This document shows, piece after piece, positions 1-5,854 of a stretch of DNA of 6,986 bases. The DNA comes from a bacterium (lineage in GTDB: Bacteria > Planctomycetota > Planctomycetia > Pirellulales > Pirellulaceae), in contig JAUIHJ010000448.1 of NCBI GenBank assembly GCA_030432015.1, forward strand, positions 1 to 6,986, read 5' to 3'. The stretch's first letter is position 1; each line of letters opens with the position of its first letter. The translations under genes were made by a program, and so were the position numbers. The notes beneath the pieces are model-generated. The model did no database searches. It was not told the DNA's origin and worked only from the letters and a program-made list of their open reading frames with translations.

Positions 1-1322
1 AGTCCGCCTCGTGCGGGTTCGGTTACCTGGCCCTGCAATCGCTTTGCGGACAACAGGTTGAAGCGGCTTCCTCCGGCGGCTTGGCCGCAAGGAAACCGCC
101 GCTGGCCGCCCGAGCAAAGCGGGTCATCTTTCTGTGCATGAGCGGGGGACCGGCGCAGTTGGACACCTTCGACTACAAGCCACAGACCGGGCAGAAGAAG
201 CACCCGGGTTCGGTCGTGGAATTTCGCCAACATGGCCAGAGCGGCATCCCCATCTCCGAACTGCTGCCGGAGACGGCCCGACATGCCGACGAATTGTGTG
301 TGATCAACGGCATGCACGCGGATACCGGCATTCACGCGCAATCGTTCTTGCAATTGCACACCGGGGACAGGCTGCGGCAGAGACCAAGCATCGGGTCGTG
401 GATCACCTACGGGCTGGGCACCGAGAATCAAAATCTGCCTGGCTTCATCAGCCTGAACACTTCGAAGAGCTCGATCTATTCCAGCGCGTTCCTGCCGTCA
501 ATCCACAATGGCACCCCGATCGGTGTCAACGGCGAAGACATGTCCCGGGCCACGATTGGCAATGTGACCAGCGACCACCTCACATTGGGCGCCCAGCGTC
601 GGCAGTTGGATTTTGTGCAGTCGCTGAACCGGCGTCACCTGGCCGACCGTCCAGACGATCAGCAGCTCGAAAGCGTCATTGAATCGATGGAATTGGGCTT
701 CCGCATGCAGGCCGAGGCACCCGACCTGCTGGACCTTGGCAGGGAAACCAAGGAGACTTTGGCACGTTACCGCGTTGGGCAGCAGAAGGAGTCGGTGGGG
801 ACCTGTCGCAAGTCTGACTTCGGACGCCAGTGCTTGCTTGCGCGACGCTTTTCGGAAGCAGGAGTTCGCTTCATTGAAGTGAATCACGGCAGCTGGGACC
901 AGCACAAGAACCATCGTCGCGATCTGAAAGCGAATTGCGAAGTGACCGACGCGCCGATCGCAGCGCTGCTGGAGGATCTCAAACAGCGTGGCCTGCTGGA
1001 AGAGACGTTGGTCATATGGGGTGGCGAATTTGGCCGCCCCGGCTTGACCCCCGACGACGGGAAAGATGAGACCGGCCACAACGCCAACGGCTTCACATTC
1101 TGGCTGGCCGGCGGTGGCGTGAAGCAAGGCTATATCCACGGCAAGACCAATGAGACAGGATCCCGGGCTGTCGAAGGCAAGGTCCACTTTCGGGACTTGC
1201 ACGCCACGATCTTTCATCTGCTGGGACTGGAAGCGAACGATCTCAAATACTGGCACGCCGGCCGAGAACACCGCCTGACGGGCCCCGACGGTGGACGGGT
1301 GGTCCACGACTTGTTGAGCTAG
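1..1322 (+). CDS. DUF1501 domain-containing protein, 5'-truncated by window edge
   Basis: The frame is open from base 3 to the TAG at 1320-1322, giving 439 visible residues. A TTG at 81 could be read as a start, but the 26 residues before it (SASCGFGYLALQSLCG and onward) look like the hydrophobic part of the Tat-type leader usual in this family, so the real start lies left of the window. Family landmarks, in visible numbering, are FLCMSGGPAQLDTFDYKP (about 43-60), the SWDQHKNH segment (297-304), IWGGEFGR (338-345), GHNANGFTFWLAGGG (358-372) and DLHATIFHLLGL (398-409). DUF1501 proteins belong to the alkaline phosphatase/sulfatase-like superfamily; the conserved Asp, His and Glu in these blocks are the likely metal ligands. 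Their reaction is not established. In planctomycetes they commonly sit just downstream of a DUF1549/DUF1553 cytochrome-type gene, which would lie outside this window. The GRPGLTPDD stretch differs from the more usual GRTP after EFGR. The family call is secure; the substrate is unknown. Confidence 0.93.
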   Translation, partial: SASCGFGYLALQSLCGQQVEAASSGGLAARKPPLAARAKRVIFLCMSGGPAQLDTFDYKPQTGQKKHPGSVVEFRQHGQSGIPISELLPETARHADELCVINGMHADTGIHAQSFLQLHTGDRLRQRPSIGSWITYGLGTENQNLPGFISLNTSKSSIYSSAFLPSIHNGTPIGVNGEDMSRATIGNVTSDHLTLGAQRRQLDFVQSLNRRHLADRPDDQQLESVIESMELGFRMQAEAPDLLDLGRETKETLARYRVGQQKESVGTCRKSDFGRQCLLARRFSEAGVRFIEVNHGSWDQHKNHRRDLKANCEVTDAPIAALLEDLKQRGLLEETLVIWGGEFGRPGLTPDDGKDETGHNANGFTFWLAGGGVKQGYIHGKTNETGSRAVEGKVHFRDLHATIFHLLGLEANDLKYWHAGREHRLTGPDGGRVVHDLLS

Positions 1323-1819
1323 CGCCGCACGCGACAGCAAGTGGATCGGCGCGCAATCCGGCGCCGGCAACCGTGCGCTGTGTGGTGCTCTGCGGCCTGC
1401 GGGGTCGAGGATTCTATCCCGCCACGTTGCTGGCCCCTTGGGGTGCGCGGCTGCGGACCGTCGCCGGCCCGCAGATCGGAAATGAGATCGGGCAGGTCTC
1501 GTCGCTTGGCCCGTACATCAACCCAACCGGGCAGGTCTCGTCTGGATCACGTTTCTCAATCTGTGTTTTCCAAGAGCGGATTCGTTTCGGCAGCCCCTCT
1601 CGATCGCGCGGCCCCGGCAGAAGGTCGAGAAACGAAGTCGGCGTCATCGGACATTCAGGTTTCGGTACGACACGGCGCCCGGCGCTGACGGTGGCCGGCT
1701 ATTACGTTTCTCGCTTTTCACCGCGCAAAGCCGCCAGGAAAACGAAAGGAATGACGAATTCGCTTCACCATGGCTGCAAGGTCGAAGTGGTCGTGGCCCG
1801 GTCGTGCTGCGAAGTGCGG
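1323..1819. other. Intergenic region between convergent genes, no convincing gene
   Basis: About 500 bases separate the DUF1501 stop from the oxidoreductase stop. Open frames exist on both strands (for example minus 1414-1647 and plus 1373-2149), but they have no recognisable domain, no clear ribosome binding site, and the longer one runs antisense through the oxidoreductase. The stretch holds the degenerate tandem repeat at 1466-1545. It also holds the octamer CGTTTCTC at 1550-1557 and 1705-1712, with its inverse GAGAAACG at 1627-1634. I see no tRNA or clear intrinsic terminator. Confidence 0.6.
1466..1545. repeat. Degenerate tandem repeat, about 40 bp, two units
   Basis: Both units begin GGCCCG (1466 and 1508) and carry an identical 15-mer, CGGGCAGGTCTCGTC, at 1489-1503 and 1528-1542, with a start-to-start spacing of 39 bp. 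Between the two anchors the units share only scattered bases, so an old duplication or a dispersed intergenic element is as likely as an active one. It lies in non-coding DNA between convergent genes. Confidence 0.5.
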
Positions 1820-3127
1820 TTAGACCAGCCGCGTTACCCCGGGCCGAGCGATCTCAACGTCCGGAGCCGGCCCCCAGGCGTACTCCTGCGGCGACAGATC
1901 CTGCTGCGAGTTGAGCGCTTGTTCCCACGTCACCTCCTGGCCGGTGTACGTGGCCATCCGCCCCATGATCGCCAGCAAGGTGCTCTTGGCCATGTATTCG
2001 CCATTATTGAGCGGAGTCCCCTGGCGAATTCCGGCGAACAATTCGTCGTGCTCGACCTGATACATATTCTTGACGTTGTCTTTGAATTGCCACGTCGCGT
2101 CGGTCGTGATTTCCAGCCGTCGTTCGGACACCAACGCCTGTCCGCGTGAACCCTGTGCATACGCCGCGCTGTCGTTCTTGCAACGAGCCTGCTGGCGCGT
2201 ATTGCTAAACAGCCGGGCGCCGTTTTCATATTCGTAGGTCACGCTGTGATGATCAAAGATGTTGCCGTACATGGCGTCGGTCCTGACTTGCCGGCCGCCC
2301 ATCCCAATCGCCTTGGCTGGGTAACCCTTGAAGAGCCACGCGCAGACATCAAGGTAATGCACGTGCTGTTCAACATTGAAGTCACCTGACAGCCAAGTGA
2401 AGTAATACCAGTTTCGCATCTGCCAATGCATGTCCGTCCAGTCAGCCTGGCGAGGCTTGACCCAGATCTTGCCGCGGTAGTCGTTTGCCATCAGCGTGTG
2501 AATGTCGCCGATGGCCCCATCGTGCAACCGCTGGACAGTTTCACGAAACCCCTGGTCGTAACGCAGGCAGAGCCCGGAGACGACTGACAATTGCTTACGC
2601 TTGGCCGCGGCACAGCTTTCCAGGACCGAGCGAACGCCAGGTGCATCGACCGCAACAGGCTTTTCCGCAAACACATGCTTGCCTGCCTCCACCGCGGCTT
2701 TCAAGTGAATGGGACGAAACTGGGGCGGGGTCGTGAGGAGAACAACGTCGACGTCGGTGGCCAGTACGCGCTGATACGCATCGAAGCCGACAAACTGCTG
2801 TTCGGGTGGCACGTCAACTTTGGCCGAAACATCCTCGCGTGCGGACAGCGTATTCAAACTCAACTTCAGTCGGTCCCCGAACGCGTCCCCCATCGCGGTC
2901 AGCTTCACGTTCTTGTCGGCGAGCAGCGCTTGCTGTGCGGCACCGGTACCTCGACCACCGCAACCGATCAGCCCAACCTTCAAGAGATCGCTGCCAGAGG
3001 CAAAGACCGCGGGTGGAGCAAGCACGCTACGTGCAGCAATGGTTCCGCTCGCCAACGTCGCGGCCGTCTTGATAAACTGCCGACGGTTGTTCGTTTGGTC
3101 GCTCGGGAAAGTCATAGACGAAGACAT
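1820..3127 (-). CDS. Tat-exported Gfo/Idh/MocA family oxidoreductase
   Basis: This 435-residue protein is predicted to be an NAD(P)-dependent sugar or polyol dehydrogenase/oxidoreductase acting outside the cytoplasm. A twin-arginine leader (NRRQFIK, residues 14-20, then an Ala-rich segment to about 44) implies export with cofactor bound, as for other Tat-exported members. The Rossmann dinucleotide site is VGLIGCGGRG at 51-60. The conserved EKPVAVD with its catalytic/cofactor Lys is at 155-161. The C-terminal domain has NVEQHVHYLDVCAW (251-264), whose histidines match the family's active-site region. The tail, from YQVEHDELFAGIRQG (356-370) to the LSPQEYAWGP segment (411-420), is typical of the planctomycete subfamily. 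The length is normal and intact. The start is supported by AGGGAG five bases upstream. It lies 48 bp behind the DUF1080 gene on the same strand, so co-transcription is likely. The substrate cannot be deduced; a 3-keto-glycoside role is inferred from the neighbour. Confidence 0.93.
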   Translation of the reverse strand: MSSSMTFPSDQTNNRRQFIKTAATLASGTIAARSVLAPPAVFASGSDLLKVGLIGCGGRGTGAAQQALLADKNVKLTAMGDAFGDRLKLSLNTLSAREDVSAKVDVPPEQQFVGFDAYQRVLATDVDVVLLTTPPQFRPIHLKAAVEAGKHVFAEKPVAVDAPGVRSVLESCAAAKRKQLSVVSGLCLRYDQGFRETVQRLHDGAIGDIHTLMANDYRGKIWVKPRQADWTDMHWQMRNWYYFTWLSGDFNVEQHVHYLDVCAWLFKGYPAKAIGMGGRQVRTDAMYGNIFDHHSVTYEYENGARLFSNTRQQARCKNDSAAYAQGSRGQALVSERRLEITTDATWQFKDNVKNMYQVEHDELFAGIRQGTPLNNGEYMAKSTLLAIMGRMATYTGQEVTWEQALNSQQDLSPQEYAWGPAPDVEIARPGVTRLV

Positions 3128-3132
3128 GCGAA

Positions 3133-3138
3133 CTCCCT
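3133..3138 (-). promoter_or_regulatory. Ribosome binding site of the oxidoreductase gene
   Basis: On the minus strand AGGGAG stands five bases before the ATG at 3127-3125. This favours that start over the in-frame ATG four codons later (residue 5). The site lies just outside the heptamer repeat that occupies the rest of the gap. Confidence 0.65.
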
Positions 3139-3147
3139 GTTCTGTGG

Positions 3148-3182
3148 TTAGCGGTAAGTGGTTAGCGGTAAGCGGTTAGCGA
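3148..3182. repeat. Heptanucleotide tandem repeat (consensus TWAGYGG), five units
   Basis: Five head-to-tail 7-bp units run from 3148 to 3182. Odd units read TTAGCGG (the last ends in A) and even units read TAAGYGG, so the array is also an alternating 14-bp repeat. The preceding heptamer, 3141-3147, ends in GTGG and may be a decayed sixth unit. The array fills 3148-3175 of the 48-bp gap between the DUF1080 and oxidoreductase genes and overlaps the last codon and TAA stop of the former. It is short enough to have arisen by replication slippage. Confidence 0.8.
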
Positions 3183-4000
3183 TCTCGGCTCAGAGGCCGG
3201 AGTTCGAAGTTTCGAAAGTAGATCTCATTCTTTTCGTTCTCAAGCAAGATCCGGCCTGCGGCAGGAAAGACGTTGTAACATTCGTTAACGGTCTGCCCAT
3301 TGATTTTTACGGTGATGCGATCACGATCGCAAATACACTCGACGTTGGTCCATTCGCCGAGCGGGCTGGCGACATCATGTTGACCCCGGGTATCCAGCAA
3401 TTCCCTGAATCCAACTTCGTGCCGCGACCACCAGAACTGCTTGCCGCTGTAGGGCGTCGGCGTTCCACCGGGCTTCCAACGTGTGCGACCATCTTCGGCG
3501 GTGACGGTGTCGCTGGTCATCCGCACCGGAATGATCGCATCCTGCTCGTCCTTGCCGCGGATGACAATTAGATCGCCCTCGCAACCCTGGGCGAGTTGGA
3601 CTTCGATCGACGCCATCCAGACACCACGGGCGTTACCCGCGGGCCCGGTGGCATGCAGGAGGATTCCGGAATTGCGAACGAACTTGGATCCGTCGGTTCG
3701 CTGGCCCCACTTGTAGTCGATGCTCAAGTGGTAGTTCTGGTAGGACTCGACGGTAGCCAAATACCCCATGCCTTCCCCGGAAATATGAATCGTGCCGTTC
3801 GCGACCGCGTAATTCTGAGTTGCGTGATTCCGGTCGACCTTTCTTAGCCACGGGGTAAACCCGCTCAGGTCTTTCCCATTGAAGGGCCTGATGATCCGGT
3901 CGCGCGGCTCGATTGCGGCGGCAGGTTCCTCGGCAGCAACCAGACCCGACCTGGCGATCGAAGCGACGATGAATATCCCGGTCAGCAGGTGGCGATGCAT
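3176..4000 (-). CDS. DUF1080 / 3-keto-disaccharide hydrolase-domain protein, secreted
   Basis: This 274-residue protein has a jellyroll-type DUF1080 (3-keto-disaccharide hydrolase) domain. I place the start at ATG 4000, because it opens a good signal peptide (MHRHLLTGIFIVASIARSGL, likely cut near VAA-EE, residue 23). A longer frame back to 4156 adds 52 residues with no signal or domain character. Family landmarks are RPFNGKDLSGF (38-48), VRNSGILLHATGP (108-120), WMASIEVQLAQGCEGDLIVIRG (128-149), GEWTNVECIC (215-224) and AGRILLENEKNEIYFRNFELRPL (248-270). Characterised relatives hydrolyse or eliminate 3-keto-glycosides, often beside Gfo/Idh/MocA dehydrogenases that make the keto sugar. The next gene on this strand is such a dehydrogenase, so a joint role is plausible. 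The stop codon and last Arg lie inside the heptamer repeat; the protein ends soon after the conserved FELRPL block, so nothing essential seems lost. No strong ribosome binding site precedes the start (only a weak GAGAAAG). Confidence 0.9.
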   Translation of the reverse strand: MHRHLLTGIFIVASIARSGLVAAEEPAAAIEPRDRIIRPFNGKDLSGFTPWLRKVDRNHATQNYAVANGTIHISGEGMGYLATVESYQNYHLSIDYKWGQRTDGSKFVRNSGILLHATGPAGNARGVWMASIEVQLAQGCEGDLIVIRGKDEQDAIIPVRMTSDTVTAEDGRTRWKPGGTPTPYSGKQFWWSRHEVGFRELLDTRGQHDVASPLGEWTNVECICDRDRITVKINGQTVNECYNVFPAAGRILLENEKNEIYFRNFELRPLSRDR

Positions 4001-4093
4001 GCTTGCGTTGCACTTTCTCGACGTGTGGCTCGATCGTCTGGGCTGGCGAACCGCTTGTGATTTATGTTGCGTGTCGGCGCCTGGACGGGGAGT

Positions 4094-4108
4094 CGCAATC
4101 TGATTGCG
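4094..4108. promoter_or_regulatory. Perfect 15-bp inverted repeat, possible operator
   Basis: The sequence CGCAATCTGATTGCG is a perfect 7+1+7 inverted repeat. It lies 93 bp before the DUF1080 start and 161 bp before the SHD1-gene start, within the divergent gap. The size and symmetry suit a dimeric repressor or activator site. No regulator gene is in the window, and a single copy of this length can arise by chance. Confidence 0.3.
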
Positions 4109-4255
4109 GTGGATTGTCACATTCTCGGTACGATGCTCGTCCGTTGCAAGAACCATGGAGTGTCGCCAGATACTGGGAAGACTGGTGGCAGCCGGCTACA
4201 ATCGCGGAATCGACAATCGACGCGGGCCACGAGGCCTCGGCGAGCTTGTATCCGC

Positions 4256-4261
4256 AGGAGA
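4256..4261 (+). promoter_or_regulatory. Ribosome binding site of the SHD1-domain gene
   Basis: AGGAGA stands eight bases before the ATG at 4270. It fixes that codon as the start instead of the upstream in-frame ATG at 4003, which would add 89 residues without similarity or signal and would overlap the divergent promoter region. Confidence 0.75.
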
Positions 4262-4269
4262 CCGGTTTG

Positions 4270-5727
4270 ATGCGAATTTTTGCAAAGCCCGAGGGACGCC
4301 CGGTGGTTGCCTTGATCATTGTGGCACTCGGCGCGACGGTCGTCAGTGCCGAAGCCGCGGCCCAGCCCTGGCAATATACCGCCAAGGCGGGACAAGAATT
4401 TGCCTACCGAGTGGACATCACGGCCGATCGCGACGATGCGACCGAAACCTTGCAAGGGGTCGTCGCATTTACTGTTCGCGATGCGTCCGAGGAGACCATT
4501 CGGATGGCGTACCAAGGTGGCCTGACCAAGACCAGCAAGCCCAAGCCGGGATCCGCATCATCAAGCGGCCCGCCTGGCGCGCCGCGTTTTCCAGGTCGCG
4601 GCCCAGCGCGCGGCCCCCGCCGCGGACCAGGTGGCCCGCCCGGTTTTGGCGGCCCCAGCATCTTTTCGAATCCTTTCGATGGTTTGCGGCAAACCAGCAA
4701 TGAACTGGTCATTTCACCCCGTGGTGAGGTGCGGTCCCTCCAGGGCTCGTCGCAATTACCTTACTTGCTCGGCAATCTTTCGATCCTGTTCTTCGAGCCG
4801 CTTCCAGTGGCAGGTCAGACGGAGTGGACCGTGCAGAACGGGGTCTCAATCACGTCGGGCGGGGGCCGCGATTCCCGACCACCATTCCACCGGCCCGCCC
4901 CGCGGGCGGAGCAAGAAACAAGATCCGCTGCCTCGGAGTCAACGACGTTCGCGATCGAAGACTCGGATCAAACACAGGTCGTTGCCAAGAAGACCTACCG
5001 GCTGAACATGCCGGGCAGTGGGAACGATGCGACCAGCTATGAAATCACGGGGACCGGAAAATGGATCTTCAACCGACAACTACAAGTACCGGAATCGCTG
5101 GAGTTCGAGCAACGGATTGTCGTTCGCGGGAGCAACACGACAGTCACGATTCCAGTGTCCATTCGTTATTCACGATTGTCGGCCGAGGAATTGGCGGCCC
5201 ATCAGCAGCAGCGTGAGGAAGCCGTCGCAGCCCTGAAGCAGCAACTCGAGGAGCGCAAAAACGCCGGAAAACAGGGCCTGCCGGATGATAAGAAACGGGA
5301 AATCCTGGCTAACTTAACCTCGGACAAGACGCAGGTCATTACTCGGCAAATGGTGCAGCTCAAGATCATGAAGCCACACCCGGATGACAAAGATATTGCG
5401 TTGTTGATCCAAAAGCACCTCAATAGCGAGAACCGTCCGCTCCGCGTGATGTCGCAGGCGGCCTGGGGCAAATGGAAAGTGCTGGTCGAAGAACCTGCTG
5501 CGTCGGTCGCGACCACGACCACCGATAATCCGTTCGCGCCACCCGGTGCCGTCGCGACCATGCGAACCTGGAAAGACGCCACGGGTAAGTTCTCGGTCGA
5601 AGCCGAGTTCGTATCGCTTGACGGTGACGCGTTGACGATCAAACGCAAAGACGGCAAGACCGTGACCGTGCCGTTATCGCGCTTGAGCCAAGACGATCAG
5701 ACGGTCGCCAAGCAGCTTGCGAAGTAA
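4270..5727 (+). CDS. Secreted SHD1-domain protein with NPF motifs and Gly/Pro/Arg-rich linker
   Basis: This 485-residue protein has no known function. An N-terminal signal peptide is visible (hydrophobic PVVALIIVALGATVVSA, residues 11-27, cleavage near 30). A probable beta-rich region follows (about 34-85, WQYTAKAGQEFAYRVDI onward), then a low-complexity Ser/Gly/Pro/Arg linker (about 90-130). A second probable beta-rich region covers about 141-300, broken by a Pro/Arg/Gly patch at 197-215. A charged helix with coiled-coil character (SAEELAAHQQQREEAVAALK, 304-323, continuing to about 335) and a helical segment (339-405) come next. The C-terminus (431-485, from MRTWKDATGKF) is an SHD1 domain, here with DGKTVTVPLSRLSQDDQ. 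SHD1 is named for yeast Sla1, where it binds NPF-type motifs, and is abundant in planctomycetes. Two NPF motifs occur in this protein, NPFD at 134-137 and NPFAPP at 420-425. The gene is divergent from the DUF1080 gene and convergent with the YTV gene, so it is probably monocistronic. Confidence 0.85.
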   Translation: MRIFAKPEGRPVVALIIVALGATVVSAEAAAQPWQYTAKAGQEFAYRVDITADRDDATETLQGVVAFTVRDASEETIRMAYQGGLTKTSKPKPGSASSSGPPGAPRFPGRGPARGPRRGPGGPPGFGGPSIFSNPFDGLRQTSNELVISPRGEVRSLQGSSQLPYLLGNLSILFFEPLPVAGQTEWTVQNGVSITSGGGRDSRPPFHRPAPRAEQETRSAASESTTFAIEDSDQTQVVAKKTYRLNMPGSGNDATSYEITGTGKWIFNRQLQVPESLEFEQRIVVRGSNTTVTIPVSIRYSRLSAEELAAHQQQREEAVAALKQQLEERKNAGKQGLPDDKKREILANLTSDKTQVITRQMVQLKIMKPHPDDKDIALLIQKHLNSENRPLRVMSQAAWGKWKVLVEEPAASVATTTTDNPFAPPGAVATMRTWKDATGKFSVEAEFVSLDGDALTIKRKDGKTVTVPLSRLSQDDQTVAKQLAK

Positions 5728-5761
5728 GGCGTCGTTGGTCACAAAGCATTCAAGAAAGACA

Positions 5762-5792
5762 GACGGCGACCCAACATTGTTGGGTCGCCGTC
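5762..5792. terminator. Strong hairpin, probable bidirectional terminator
   Basis: GACGGCGACCCAAC (5762-5775) pairs perfectly with 5779-5792 across a 3-base loop, giving a 14-bp GC-rich stem. It begins 34 bases after the SHD1-gene stop and lies downstream of the opposing YTV gene as well. The rightward T tract is poor (GTCGTTTG). Leftward, the minus strand reads TGTCTTTCTT after the stem, which is a better U-rich tail. Its position between convergent genes supports termination from both sides. Confidence 0.75.
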
Positions 5793-5828
5793 GTCGTTTG
5801 CCAAACGAGTTCTTGCGGAGATCGAAAC

Positions 5829-5844
5829 TCCTCCCTGGGGAGGA
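5829..5844 (-). terminator. Small hairpin downstream of the YTV gene
   Basis: TCCTCC (5829-5834) pairs with GGAGGA (5839-5844) around a CTGG loop. It starts 10 bases beyond the YTV-gene stop on the minus strand and is followed there by GTTTCGAT, a weak T-rich tail. It could be a first terminator ahead of the stronger hairpin at 5762-5792, or simply a chance fold. Confidence 0.35.
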
Positions 5845-5854
5845 AGGGTCGCGA

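Larger units (their letters stand above)
4001..4269. promoter_or_regulatory. Divergent intergenic region, probable promoters both ways
   Basis: The 269 bases between the DUF1080 start (leftward) and the SHD1-gene start (rightward) must hold promoters for both transcripts if both have their own. I find no convincing -35/-10 pair. TACGAT at 4129-4134 is a weak rightward -10 candidate, with TTGCGG at 4104-4109 upstream at a long 19-bp spacing. Long open frames cross this region on both strands, but they are upstream extensions lacking coding character. The best-defined element is the inverted repeat at 4094-4108. Confidence 0.4.

Noticed and set aside
81..83. TTG as start of the DUF1501 gene
   Set aside because: The frame is open upstream to base 3 and encodes a leader-like sequence, so the gene is cut by the window edge and does not start here.
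498..1370. 290-codon minus-strand open frame
   Set aside because: It is antisense to the conserved DUF1501 coding sequence, with no leader or domain of its own.
1323..1400. Possible intrinsic terminator after the DUF1501 gene around CCGGCGCCGG (1358-1367)
   Set aside because: The short palindrome has no usable loop and no following T tract.
1373..2149. 258-codon plus-strand open frame
   Set aside because: It has no recognisable domain and overlaps about 330 bases antisense to the well-supported oxidoreductase.
2591..3179. Plus-strand open frames opposite the oxidoreductase N-terminus
   Set aside because: They are antisense to the Rossmann domain and Tat leader and have no recognisable features; the SGKWLAVSG-like ending is only a translation of the heptamer repeat.
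4001..4156. N-terminal extension of the DUF1080 protein from ATG 4156
   Set aside because: The extra 52 residues are polar and unlike the family, and they would bury the signal peptide that begins at ATG 4000.
4003..4269. N-terminal extension of the SHD1 protein from ATG 4003
   Set aside because: It would place a clear signal peptide at residue 90 and ignore the AGGAGA before ATG 4270; it also covers the divergent promoter region.
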